Source of the DNA: SAR324 cluster bacterium | GTDB taxonomy: Bacteria; SAR324; XYD2-FULL-50-16 | Assembly (NCBI GenBank): GCA_028282885.1 | Contig: JANQGX010000017.1 | Span: 1 to 41,184 of the forward strand | Length of the DNA stretch: 41,184 nt | Direction: 5' to 3' | In this document: piece by piece, positions 22,872 through 31,275 of the stretch | Position numbering within the stretch: position 1 is the stretch's first letter | Layout: every line of letters begins with the position of its first letter | The notes under the pieces: generated by a model | Database searches by the model: none | What the model saw: only the letters and a program-made list of their open reading frames with translations | What the model was told of the DNA's origin: nothing | Made by a program: the position numbers and the translations under genes

Positions 22872-24260
22872 TTACCACTTTCCGGTCTTTTCCGTACTGG
22901 GTGCAGGATGTCCCTTGATCGTTTCCAGGGACTGATCCATATCGTCCTGGGGCAGCGAGTAGTTATAAAGCTTTCCCGACATGAATGCATCATAACCATT
23001 CAGGTCCATCAGACCGTGACCGCTCAGGTTGAAGATAATAACCTTCTCTTTGCCTTCTTCCTTGGCCTCATTTGCCTTCTTGATCGCCATAGCTACGGCA
23101 TGACTGGTCTCCGGGGCAACGATGATACCCTCAGATTTGGCAAAGGTAAGAGCCGCCTCATAACAGTCAAGTTGCTGAATGGATTCCGGGGTGACCAATC
23201 CTTCCACAGCCGCCTGCGAAACCAATGGTGCCATACCGTGATACCTCAGCCCGCCTGCATGTATGGGAGGAGGAACAAAGGCATGACCCAGCGAATGCAT
23301 GGGTAGCATTGGCGTCATCTTGGCGATGTCACCATGATCATAAACAAAGGGAGCCCTTGTCAGAGTAGGACAAGACGCCGGCTCAACAGGGATGATCTCG
23401 ATGTCCGCCCCGTTGATCTTATCATTGACAAATGGAAAAGCCAGCCCTGCAAAGTTGCTTCCACCGCCTGCACAGCCGATCACCACATCAACTCCCTTTT
23501 CACCGGCCTTTTTCAACTGTTTCTGAGTTTCCAGGCCGATGATGGTCTGATGAAGCATGACGTGATTGAGCACGCTGCCCAATGAGTAACGGGTCTGGCC
23601 GCTTTCGTCGGTAACGGCGGCCTCGATAGCCTCACTGATTGCAATCCCCAGGCTACCGGGAGTATCAGGATCTTTTGCCAGAACATCCCGCCCGGCCTGT
23701 GTCATATCGCTGGGACTTGGAATACAGCTTCCGCCCCAGGTCTGCATCATCACCTTGCGGAAGGGTTTCTGATCGAAACTGATCCGAACCATGAAAACCT
23801 TGCACTCCAAACCGATCAACGAACAGGCAAAGGAAAGCGCGCTCCCCCATTGTCCCGCCCCGGTTTCGGTGGTTAGTCTTTTAATCCCGAACTCCTTGTT
23901 GTACCAGGCCTGGGCTACCGCAGTATTCGGTTTGTGGCTGCCGGCAGGGGAAACACTTTCGTTCTTGAAATAGATTCTGGCAGGTGTTCCCAATGCCTTT
24001 TCCAGATGTACCGCTCGATGTAAAGGAGAAGGACGCCATCTGAGCAAGAGTTCCTGAACAGGTTCCGGGATATCGATCCAACGTTCCTGACTCACTTCCT
24101 GCTCAATCAGGTTCATCGGAAACACCGGAGCCAGCATGTCCGGTGTGATCGGGTTGCCATCCGGTCCCAGGGGAGGCTGCATCGGAGTCGGCAAATCGGC
24201 AGCAAGGTTATACCATTGCCTGGGCATTTCCTGCTCATCGAGGAAAATCTTGGTACTCAT
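22872..24260 (-). CDS. trpB: TrpB2-type tryptophan synthase beta subunit-like PLP enzyme
   Basis: This PLP enzyme condenses indole with serine to give tryptophan. The PLP lysine is K110 in [17 protein letters not shown] follows near 134, and the phosphate-binding loop is GGGSNFAGL. The long N-terminal extension ([16 protein letters not shown]) and the length of 462 residues mark the TrpB2 branch, which often lacks the features needed to pair with TrpA. No trpA or other trp gene is present here. It lies 48 bases downstream of the TrpR-like gene, and the two probably share the promoter and operators at 24630-24793. A role in indole salvage or in serine use is possible. Confidence 0.92.
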   Translation of the reverse strand: MSTKIFLDEQEMPRQWYNLAADLPTPMQPPLGPDGNPITPDMLAPVFPMNLIEQEVSQERWIDIPEPVQELLLRWRPSPLHRAVHLEKALGTPARIYFKNESVSPAGSHKPNTAVAQAWYNKEFGIKRLTTETGAGQWGSALSFACSLIGLECKVFMVRISFDQKPFRKVMMQTWGGSCIPSPSDMTQAGRDVLAKDPDTPGSLGIAISEAIEAAVTDESGQTRYSLGSVLNHVMLHQTIIGLETQKQLKKAGEKGVDVVIGCAGGGSNFAGLAFPFVNDKINGADIEIIPVEPASCPTLTRAPFVYDHGDIAKMTPMLPMHSLGHAFVPPPIHAGGLRYHGMAPLVSQAAVEGLVTPESIQQLDCYEAALTFAKSEGIIVAPETSHAVAMAIKKANEAKEEGKEKVIIFNLSGHGLMDLNGYDAFMSGKLYNYSLPQDDMDQSLETIKGHPAPSTEKTGKW

Positions 24261-24308
24261 TGATATTCTCCTTAATTCGTTGTTATAACATCATTTAATG
24301 AACGGGGT

Positions 24309-24584
24309 TCAACAGAGTTCCGAATACTTATCGATCATCTGCCTGAAATAGGACGGATCTTTTTTTAACTCTTTGGATCCCCGTGTGATCTTGCATAGAC
24401 TCAATCCCAGTTTTTCCGATATCTTGCGCTGACTGGTACCTTCCATTAGCATCTTTGTTAACTCCCATCTCGAGGAGATCTCCCCGAGTTCTTTTGGAGT
24501 CAGGAGGCTCTTCAGGAATTCGGCAACCACAACTTCATCATCAGTTCTGGCCAGGACTAGTGCGATTTCTTTTATTTTATCCAT
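24309..24584 (-). CDS. Trp repressor (TrpR)-family DNA-binding protein
   Basis: The 91-residue product matches the TrpR superfamily over its length. It has a helical core ending LLTPKELGEISSRWELTKMLMEG, a helix-turn-helix SQRKISEKLGLSLCKITRGS (51-70), and a C-terminal helix. The TITRGS-like end of the recognition helix is characteristic of the family. It precedes trpB2 on the same strand, which supports tryptophan- or metabolite-responsive control of that enzyme. Three exact copies of GTTTCT-N6-AGAAAC upstream of its own start are the natural candidates for its binding sites and would make it autoregulatory. The start has only a weak ribosome binding site. Confidence 0.88.
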   Translation of the reverse strand: MDKIKEIALVLARTDDEVVVAEFLKSLLTPKELGEISSRWELTKMLMEGTSQRKISEKLGLSLCKITRGSKELKKDPSYFRQMIDKYSELC

Positions 24585-24629
24585 AAGCTGTCTTGGTCAT
24601 CGATTTGGTTTATACGCTATTCATGATCT

Positions 24630-24647
24630 GTTTCTGTATATAGAAAC
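24630..24647. promoter_or_regulatory. Operator copy 1, GTTTCT-N6-AGAAAC
   Basis: This 18-bp site has exact 6-bp inverted arms and spacer GTATAT. It lies just downstream of the predicted start of transcription of the TrpR-like gene, where bound protein would block the polymerase. Confidence 0.8.
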
Positions 24648-24656
24648 GTTTACCAC

Positions 24657-24684
24657 AGTATAACGCCCAAATCTTATTTTTCAA
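24657..24684 (-). promoter_or_regulatory. Sigma-70-type promoter of the TrpR-like/trpB2 unit
   Basis: On the minus strand TTGAAA is followed by a 16-base spacer and TATACT. Transcription would begin near 24650. Operator copy 1 lies immediately downstream and copies 2 and 3 lie upstream. Confidence 0.6.
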
Positions 24685-24709
24685 GAACTTTGATAAAACA
24701 GCGAATGAT

Positions 24710-24727
24710 GTTTCTTCGAACAGAAAC
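24710..24727. promoter_or_regulatory. Operator copy 2, GTTTCT-N6-AGAAAC
   Basis: The arms match copy 1 exactly, with spacer TCGAAC. It is 80 bp from copy 1, on the far side of the predicted promoter. Confidence 0.8.
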
Positions 24728-24775
24728 GTTCTCTTCGCACCGTCTCCAGCTATCTCAATCGAAATAGTCGAGACT

Positions 24776-24793
24776 GTTTCTGCAAGGAGAAAC
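24776..24793. promoter_or_regulatory. Operator copy 3, GTTTCT-N6-AGAAAC
   Basis: The arms match copies 1 and 2 exactly, with spacer GCAAGG. It is 66 bp from copy 2. Only the arms are kept between copies, as expected for a binding site and not for a duplicated block of DNA. Confidence 0.8.
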
Positions 24794-25357
24794 GGTAGCC
24801 CGGATCGTTCGAATCTGTCAAGTCCAAAATGTGGGAGAAGGTGCCGCGAATCGACCGGATGCGCAATACATCAGGACCTGGAGAATCCAGCATCCTGCTT
24901 CAGGCGTTGCGCCGGCCTTAGCAATGATGCTGTGCGGTAAAATCATGCTTAGAGAAATACAAACGAAAGTAATTAATTCTTATATTACAATGCATTAGTG
25001 CTGATTACTTCAGAATGTCCAAATTAATTGTTTGACGGTTTAAGATTTTTCGATCAATAGTTAAAATTCATTCGGAAAAAAGAAACTTCCCGTTGTCAAA
25101 CATCGGAAAGGGTTGTAGAGCCCAGTGGTTCAGGCTTATACAACCTGATCAAAATACAGACAGGCAGCAATCGGCGATGACTTTCCAAAGTATCGACATT
25201 CAAATCTTTGCAACACCTCATCAGGCTCATTGTGTTTTGTCTGCCTCATCCTCATCAGTCGTGTTTTCATTCTCATCATTTTCATCATCATGGAGAACTT
25301 TTGATCGAAAGCGATTAAGAGAGGACTTGGAATAAGAACCATCAGCAACGAATCTTT
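24794..25357 (+). other. Long leader region before PEP carboxykinase with a Ser-codon-rich open frame
   Basis: No gene that I can support lies here. A plus-strand frame (ATG at about 25177, TAA ending at 25335) contains a run dominated by TCA Ser codons, reading SASSSSVVFSFSSFSSSW, and ends 22 bases before an intrinsic terminator. It lacks a ribosome binding site, and the tract is low-complexity (TCA/ATC triplets), so the coding potential may be accidental. The minus-strand reading is acidic in one frame but has no start codon. Confidence 0.3.
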
Positions 25358-25401
25358 AAAGCCTCTGTTAACCGCTTCCGGTTGGCAGAGGCTTTTTTTT
25401 T
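25358..25401 (+). terminator. Intrinsic terminator or attenuator in the PEP carboxykinase leader
   Basis: AAAGCCTCTG (25358-25367) pairs with CAGAGGCTTT (25386-25395), with an inner AACCG/CGGTT stem and a run of nine T. It ends 45 bases before the start codon at 25447. A terminator this close in front of a gene, on its own strand, suggests attenuation or the end of a separate short transcript. Confidence 0.8.
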
Positions 25402-25446
25402 GCCCTGAATTTTCCCTGAATCGAGTTTTAATCAAAAAAGGTTAAC

Positions 25447-27429
25447 ATGAATACTGAACAGAAAGGTGTCGATATCATCAATCAACTGGGAGGAATGGAA
25501 CGTGAAGACGAAGCCATTCCCTTTCTGGTACAATCTTTGGAAGTCCCCGAGTTTGGTAAACTGAATCGGATTTCGAATACCCGGGTAATGGTCTATGTGG
25601 CAAATGCCATCTCACTCTGCAAACCGGATCGTGTCTTTGTTCACACCGGTTCTGATGCAGACAGACTGATCATCAGGGAGATGAGTCTGGAGAAGGGAGA
25701 AGAGGCTTTACTGGCCATGCCAGGGCACACCATCCATTTTGATTTGAAAGAAGAGCAGGGACGCATCATCGATCGCACCTTTTACATTGTCGATCCGGAA
25801 GAGAAGATCAACTCACTGGCCAACAGCATGAACCGTAGTGACGCACTCGAAGAGATAAAAGCGGCCATGCAAAACATCATGCAAGGCAAAACCATGGTCA
25901 TCGGCTTCTATCTGCGTGGACCGAAAGGATCTCCGGTAACAAATCCATCCCTTCAGATAACCAGCTCCGCATACGTGGTTCATAGTGCAGATATCCTCTA
26001 TCGCCCCGGTTTTGAGCGTTTTGCCAGAAATGAAATCGGAGGGGAACCACTTTACGTAAATCTACATAGTGAGGGATTAAATCGATACGAGGATCTGGAA
26101 AAAGCCAGGGTTTTCATGGACAGGAGCCACTACACCACCTTCAGTTTTAATTGTACTTATGCAGGTAACTCATTGATGCTCAAAAAGGGTAACCACCGTT
26201 TTTCAGTCGATCGGGCGGTATATGAGAAACGGGGTGAAGAACTGGCCGAGCATATGTTTATCACCGGTCTCAAAGGTCCCGGCGGACGGGTAACCTTTTT
26301 TACGGGAGCGGCTCCCAGTGGATGCGGCAAAACAACCACTGCCATGACGGGAGATCAGTTGGTAGGTGATGATCTGGCCCAAATGTGGATTGATGATCAG
26401 GGTGCCATTCGCACTATCAATCCGGAAAAGGGGGTCTTTGGAATTCTGGAAGATGTCAACGAAGAGGGCGATCCTATCCTTATGAAAAACCTGAGATCTG
26501 TCGGATCTGAAGTTATCTGGTCCAATGTTCTTATCGATGACAAAAAAGTCCCCCACTGGACCGGATCCGGGGAGACGATTCCTCAAAGCGGGATCAATTT
26601 TCAGGGTAACTGGCAAAAGGGCATGTGTGATGAAACTAACAATGAGATCCCCATTTCGCACCCCAATTCAAGGTTTACACTTTCCCTGGACAAAATGGAA
26701 AACTATTCTCCGTTGACGGAATCTGCCAAAGGAGTGGAAACCAGGGTGATTACATACAGCGGTAGGGACAGCGATACAATGCCGCCGGTTTGGGTTGCCG
26801 AGAGCACAGACCATGGAGTAGTCATCGGAGCCTGCATCATTTCTGCAACAACCGCTACAGAAGTTGGCGCCAGCGGGATCAAGAGGAACCCATGGGCAAA
26901 CAACCTGTTCATCCCGGGTGCCCTGGGTGATTACATGGATGCTCAATTTCGTTTTTTTGGAAATAAGCGGATAAAGCAGGACAAAAAGCCTGTTGTTGCC
27001 GGGCTGAATTATTTCCTGAGAGATAAGGCAAGAGGCGGGAGTTCAGAAGAACTGCTCGGGGAAAAAAGGGATGTCAGGGTTTGGCTTTCCTGGCTCGAAA
27101 GAAGGGCTCATAATGAAGTAGACGTGATAGAAAGCCCTATCGGTTTCCTGCCCCGGTATGACGATTTGAGGCTGCTTTTCAAAGAAGTGATCAGCAAAGC
27201 CTATCCCAAAGCGCTGTATGAAAAGCAGTTTTCACTTTATATCGATAACATCCTAAAAAGAATCCGACTTCAATTGGAAGCCTATCGTTTGGAAGAAAAT
27301 GTGCCGGATAAGTTTTTTGCCATTTTGGAGCAGCAGGGTAGCCGGTTGCACCTTCTGCGAAATGAAGTGGGATCTGTTGTATCTCCCTTTATTCTCGAAC
27401 GATTGCCGGGAAACCATTTGAAAAATTAG
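25447..27429 (+). CDS. pckG: Phosphoenolpyruvate carboxykinase, GTP-type
   Basis: The enzyme interconverts oxaloacetate and phosphoenolpyruvate, the entry step of gluconeogenesis. The 660-residue length fits the GTP-dependent family. The nucleotide-binding P-loop is APSGCGKTTT (289-298) with the family's reactive Cys at 293. The metal-binding kinase-2 motif GDDLAQMW begins at 307, and INPEKGVFGI follows. FYLRGPKGSPVTNPSLQITSS is the substrate-site segment. The P-loop and C-terminal half diverge from textbook sequences, so the nucleotide preference should be regarded as likely. AAGG precedes the ATG. An intrinsic terminator lies in the leader, so expression may depend on read-through. Confidence 0.87.
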   Translation: MNTEQKGVDIINQLGGMEREDEAIPFLVQSLEVPEFGKLNRISNTRVMVYVANAISLCKPDRVFVHTGSDADRLIIREMSLEKGEEALLAMPGHTIHFDLKEEQGRIIDRTFYIVDPEEKINSLANSMNRSDALEEIKAAMQNIMQGKTMVIGFYLRGPKGSPVTNPSLQITSSAYVVHSADILYRPGFERFARNEIGGEPLYVNLHSEGLNRYEDLEKARVFMDRSHYTTFSFNCTYAGNSLMLKKGNHRFSVDRAVYEKRGEELAEHMFITGLKGPGGRVTFFTGAAPSGCGKTTTAMTGDQLVGDDLAQMWIDDQGAIRTINPEKGVFGILEDVNEEGDPILMKNLRSVGSEVIWSNVLIDDKKVPHWTGSGETIPQSGINFQGNWQKGMCDETNNEIPISHPNSRFTLSLDKMENYSPLTESAKGVETRVITYSGRDSDTMPPVWVAESTDHGVVIGACIISATTATEVGASGIKRNPWANNLFIPGALGDYMDAQFRFFGNKRIKQDKKPVVAGLNYFLRDKARGGSSEELLGEKRDVRVWLSWLERRAHNEVDVIESPIGFLPRYDDLRLLFKEVISKAYPKALYEKQFSLYIDNILKRIRLQLEAYRLEENVPDKFFAILEQQGSRLHLLRNEVGSVVSPFILERLPGNHLKN

Positions 27430-27534
27430 TGGGCTGTGACGGAACTTTGCATTATAATTCTAGTGAACTGCCATCAATGTTTTGCACATGGTCATGAGGA
27501 ATGGACTTAAAGCCATAATCCCCTTTAATGCTTT

Positions 27535-28323
27535 ATGAAGCAATTAATGAGATATTGTATCGCAGTCTGTTGTCTGATCCTTACACTGATTCCCCCTGCC
27601 TTTGCCCGGGATCAGGTGTCGACCGTTAATCGGCCGATTCAGGCCACAGGAGAAATCTCCCCGTCGGATGATGATATCTTCAGAAGCACTGAGCCGGGTC
27701 TCGATACCGGTGAAGACCCCTTTGGAAGCACCGAACCGGGCCTTTCAAAACCTGAACTTGTGGTCGCGCCTGGTCAAACCGGGAATAGCTCCTCCAGAGC
27801 CGGTGGAGGTATTGTGATTTTTTCCTATTTTGCGGGATTCTCGGTATTTTACGACTTCATACCGGACCGGCAATCCGGGAACCTGCTTCATTCAAGATTT
27901 GCCATGGATTTCACGACAACCGCCGGGGAAGGCAGCGATCTCAGCATTAATCGCAACTTGCTTAGTATCGACTACAGGATTTCCCTGTCCAATCTGAAAG
28001 GAGCGTATGGCGGACTTGGCCTGGGATATGGGCAAAGCAGTCTCTCATATACAAACAACAATACCAATGCAAGCTATTCCGCCAGCGGAGGCGGTCTGTT
28101 TGCTTTGGTTAATACCGGTTGGATTAAAACCTGGAAATGGCAGAGTCATCGCCAGATATTCCTGGACCTGGGATTCTACTTGGGATCATATATCTTATAT
28201 GAGGAGGATTACGACGAAACCAGGATCTCAAACGAAACCAATCATCGGGATATCGTGAATACAGGTTGGGAAGCCTCACAACAGCTTATGCAAATTTCTC
28301 TCTCGTTCGGCGGAACCTTTTAG
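27535..28323 (+). CDS. Exported outer-membrane beta-barrel-like protein
   Basis: A clear signal peptide (about residues 1-24, cleavage after AFA) leads a 262-residue product of unknown family. The segment after it holds a short tandem duplication of STEPGLDTGEDPFG-type sequence, acidic and Pro-rich, probably unstructured. From about residue 95 to the C-terminal Phe, alternating polar/aromatic strands (IDYRISLSNLKGAYGGLGLGYG, FLDLGFYLGSYILY, MQISLSFGGTF) resemble an eight-stranded outer-membrane barrel. The final Phe is the usual barrel sorting signal. The ribosome binding site is weak. Confidence 0.75.
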   Translation: MKQLMRYCIAVCCLILTLIPPAFARDQVSTVNRPIQATGEISPSDDDIFRSTEPGLDTGEDPFGSTEPGLSKPELVVAPGQTGNSSSRAGGGIVIFSYFAGFSVFYDFIPDRQSGNLLHSRFAMDFTTTAGEGSDLSINRNLLSIDYRISLSNLKGAYGGLGLGYGQSSLSYTNNNTNASYSASGGGLFALVNTGWIKTWKWQSHRQIFLDLGFYLGSYILYEEDYDETRISNETNHRDIVNTGWEASQQLMQISLSFGGTF

Positions 28324-28367
28324 CGGTCTGAATCAAATAGAATATACATTTATTGTAACAGGAGTTC

Positions 28368-28380
28368 GAGTTTAAAACTC
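28368..28380. repeat. 13-bp palindrome GAGTTT-A-AAACTC in a convergent intergenic gap
   Basis: The arms pair perfectly. It lies between the convergent ends of the barrel gene and the long lipoprotein gene. It has no adjacent T run on either strand, so its role as a terminator is doubtful. Confidence 0.35.
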
Positions 28381-28480
28381 TGAAGAGCGATACCCGGTAC
28401 AACAGGAAAGTAGGATGTTTTTACGGATTTGCATCTTTGTATTTTGTCACGCAAAACATTGTTGTGAAAAGGGAGACAAA

Positions 28481-31174
28481 TTAAAGCTCTGTCAAGGTGA
28501 TGCTGTCCACTGTAGCACTTTGCCCGGAACCTATTGATCCGTCATTTTCAATTACAAAATAGAGAGTTAACTCCTGGTCGGAAGCACCGGTTGTCAGGTT
28601 GATCGTGATATCAAAGAAGCGATTATCTCCAATATCGCTACTGTCCCCTGCGAGTTCAACATCGGTTGTATTGACTGTCCAGAATGCCGGCAGTTCGTCA
28701 TAAATTGCATCGCTGATCTGTCCACCATTAATCCCAACTTTCAGTGTGAGACTTTCCAGGGAGGTTTTAGCCTTCAGCGAGAGTTGATAATCACTATCGG
28801 ATTTTACGGCGATTCGACTCTGTTCCACCCTTGAATCCCCACTGGGATCGTAAGTCAACAAAACCAGAGCTTCTGTGCTTACCTGGGCACTTCCGAGAGT
28901 GTGGTCCCAATAATTCAAGTCGTCACTGAAATCACCATTCAACAGGGGATGGACACCACTATCCAGGTAGCAGAGTACCGTAGCAGCTTCGCCTGGCTGG
29001 ACATTGTAAAGCTGAATCGATCCATTCTCAGTTACCGATTCGGAATGGGGATTCCAGCCAAAATAGGTATCCCTGGCCGGATCGCTGGGGACGGAAATGG
29101 CATAGTATTCTCCTCCATCCTCCTCATTTCCGTTATATGAAACAAAGGCGCCGTTCGGGTCCACTCCGCCCCAATACCCCCAAGGCACAGCGATACCTTG
29201 TGAAGGACTCAGGCCGCCGGATGATATAAAATTCGCGGCATCAACGGCCGCATCCAGTTCGATAATCGTCTTCAACTCCTGCCAGTCTGCAATTCGGTAA
29301 TCGGTTCCAAGTGCGAGACACCTGGAATCAAGTCCGTCGAATGGAGAATCATGTGTAGTAGATGTAAAAACAAAATTTTCATAATAGAGCGAGGCATCAT
29401 CCTGCACCGTTATCGTATCCTGAACCACTTCGGAGCGGTGACCTCCGATATTCCGGTACCAGACGTAAACGGTTTTCAGGCCGGTTCCTGCGCTTAATTG
29501 AAAAGCCGTAGTCAATTGAAAACTCTGGGTTGGCGAAACAGTAATCCAGTCACCAACACCGGGGGCGGTAATGCTGTCAGAAACATAGTAGGCGTTGATT
29601 CCCAGTTGATCCTCGGCCGAAAGAGAAAGGGTTGCGTAATTGGAGTAGGTAAACTGATCCCCGCCGTTGATAACGATGGACGGGTTTGTGGGGGCGGAGG
29701 CATCCAATATCAATTCCACGTTTTCCACAGCCAGCGACGCCAGCGACAGATTGGACTCTCCAAAGCGACCATCACTGTGAACCGCCCTGAAAGTATAGTC
29801 ACCTGCTTTTAGATCTGACTTGAGGAATCCGGTGCCGAAGACTGATCCCGAACCGGTGATTCCCAACAGTTCATCGCCGTTTACCGCATCGATGCTATAA
29901 ACATTAGCACCCCCGACCACAGACCCGCAATCGCCTGAAGCGTCAGGCTCACAAACTGTAATCCCGACCGTTCCTAATAGATTGCCTGTTGATATCAGAC
30001 TGTTGGTTACCGGAATTTCGCAGAGACCGGTCCTCTCTGCTGTATTCAGTGATGATTGAATATTACAGGTTCCGATCAACTCATCTTCTGCGGTTTTTAT
30101 AAAACTGATATAGATATAGATTACGGAAGCCAGGAAAGAACCGGAGATCTCGAACTGTCCCAGGTAATCATCGGCGGAGGCATCATAGGTAACCTGTGAA
30201 ATTGTGCCTTCCAAGGGGGTGTATTCAGTTCCCGGGCCGTTGATTATATAGGGAACACTGAGGTTCGCCAGCCCTCCTGCCTGGGTCTCCACAATCTCTT
30301 TGGGGATTCTGATATCAAAACTGGCATCGGTTTTGGATACAGACATGCTGAAGGTGGCTGTTCCGTAAACAGGTACCAGATCCATGGAGAGATTTTGCCC
30401 GGCAACTATGATTTGGTCTTCCTGGGCAGGATTTGATCGACCTTTCTGTTGCTGTCCGTCGTAAAGCTTGAGTTTGATATTGTGAGCCCCGACGGAAAGA
30501 TTGAGATAGGCTTCCGTCATCCCGGTAGACTGGTTGATATCGAAAATCTGTTCATCTCCGTTATCAACGACCACACCCAGGCTGGGATCGAAATTCTGCA
30601 ATTGTGTGATTTCGGTATAATTGAATCGAAAACTTCCCAGTTCGGTTATGGTCTGGGTTGTAATCAGGGTGTCACCAATGACGGGATAGATTACCAAAGG
30701 AACAGAATTGGATTGCTCCGCTGCCACAGTATAACTGGCGAAGCCTCCATATTGAAGATCCCCTTTTGTCAATACCAGATCGAAAGTATAGGTTCCGGGT
30801 TCCAGCGCAAAGGTTTGCAGCAACTCCACACTCCAGTCGGAATCATCAACCGTCGCGGTAACCATGTAGGTTCCGATTGTTGTTGTTCCCTGAAGAATGG
30901 ATAGGGTTCCGTTAAAGAATTGAATTCCAGCTTCAGTATAATAGCCCGAAGGATCATCTCGATCCGTCCGGGCCGGACCTGAGGTACTCGGGATGACCTG
31001 TTGCAAGACAGCGGCTGATGTTAACCTAAGTCCCACGGTTTCCGTGTTAACACCTGAATGGACCTGTATGTTGGTCTTGTCCATGGAGGCGTTGCCAACG
31101 CCAAAACAGCCGGACAACACAAGAGCCACCAAGCCGGTCACCATCAGATTCAAAATGCGATATTGCAACTTCAT
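28481..31174 (-). CDS. Large lipoprotein with Ig-like beta domains, DUF1566-like and carbohydrate-binding-like C-terminal domains
   Basis: A lipobox VLSGC (Cys23) predicts a lipid-anchored surface or periplasmic protein of 897 residues. Residues 30-480 are beta-rich and paralogous to the neighbouring lipoprotein (shared YPVIGDT, PVYGTATFS and similar motifs). An Ig-like segment follows (NPSIVINGGDQFTYSN). Around 605-735 lies a DUF1566/Lcl-like region (DYRIADWQELKTIIE, ending in AATVLCYLD). The last 155 residues (NGDFSDDLNYWDH to VDSITLTEL) have the jelly-roll pattern of a family 4/9-type carbohydrate-binding module. It is the second gene behind the sigma-54 promoter at 32840-32855. Binding to polysaccharide or another surface is a reasonable guess. 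Confidence 0.8.
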   Translation of the reverse strand: MKLQYRILNLMVTGLVALVLSGCFGVGNASMDKTNIQVHSGVNTETVGLRLTSAAVLQQVIPSTSGPARTDRDDPSGYYTEAGIQFFNGTLSILQGTTTIGTYMVTATVDDSDWSVELLQTFALEPGTYTFDLVLTKGDLQYGGFASYTVAAEQSNSVPLVIYPVIGDTLITTQTITELGSFRFNYTEITQLQNFDPSLGVVVDNGDEQIFDINQSTGMTEAYLNLSVGAHNIKLKLYDGQQQKGRSNPAQEDQIIVAGQNLSMDLVPVYGTATFSMSVSKTDASFDIRIPKEIVETQAGGLANLSVPYIINGPGTEYTPLEGTISQVTYDASADDYLGQFEISGSFLASVIYIYISFIKTAEDELIGTCNIQSSLNTAERTGLCEIPVTNSLISTGNLLGTVGITVCEPDASGDCGSVVGGANVYSIDAVNGDELLGITGSGSVFGTGFLKSDLKAGDYTFRAVHSDGRFGESNLSLASLAVENVELILDASAPTNPSIVINGGDQFTYSNYATLSLSAEDQLGINAYYVSDSITAPGVGDWITVSPTQSFQLTTAFQLSAGTGLKTVYVWYRNIGGHRSEVVQDTITVQDDASLYYENFVFTSTTHDSPFDGLDSRCLALGTDYRIADWQELKTIIELDAAVDAANFISSGGLSPSQGIAVPWGYWGGVDPNGAFVSYNGNEEDGGEYYAISVPSDPARDTYFGWNPHSESVTENGSIQLYNVQPGEAATVLCYLDSGVHPLLNGDFSDDLNYWDHTLGSAQVSTEALVLLTYDPSGDSRVEQSRIAVKSDSDYQLSLKAKTSLESLTLKVGINGGQISDAIYDELPAFWTVNTTDVELAGDSSDIGDNRFFDITINLTTGASDQELTLYFVIENDGSIGSGQSATVDSITLTEL

Positions 31175-31275
31175 TTTCTACGTTTAAATCCCCTGAATTT
31201 GAAACGGTTCGAAAAGCAGTACTCTTCGGACCATCGGGGAAAACCTCATTAAATTAAATTACCGGTCAGTTCAAT

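Noticed and set aside
22736..22999. N-terminal extension of the small Cys protein into trpB
   Set aside because: The extended residues look random and overlap 128 bases of the trpB 3' end. A TTG with a good ribosome binding site is a better start.
25093..25335. Treating the Ser-rich frame as a protein-coding gene
   Set aside because: No ribosome binding site, a low-complexity TCA/ATC triplet tract and no family. Kept only as a possible leader.
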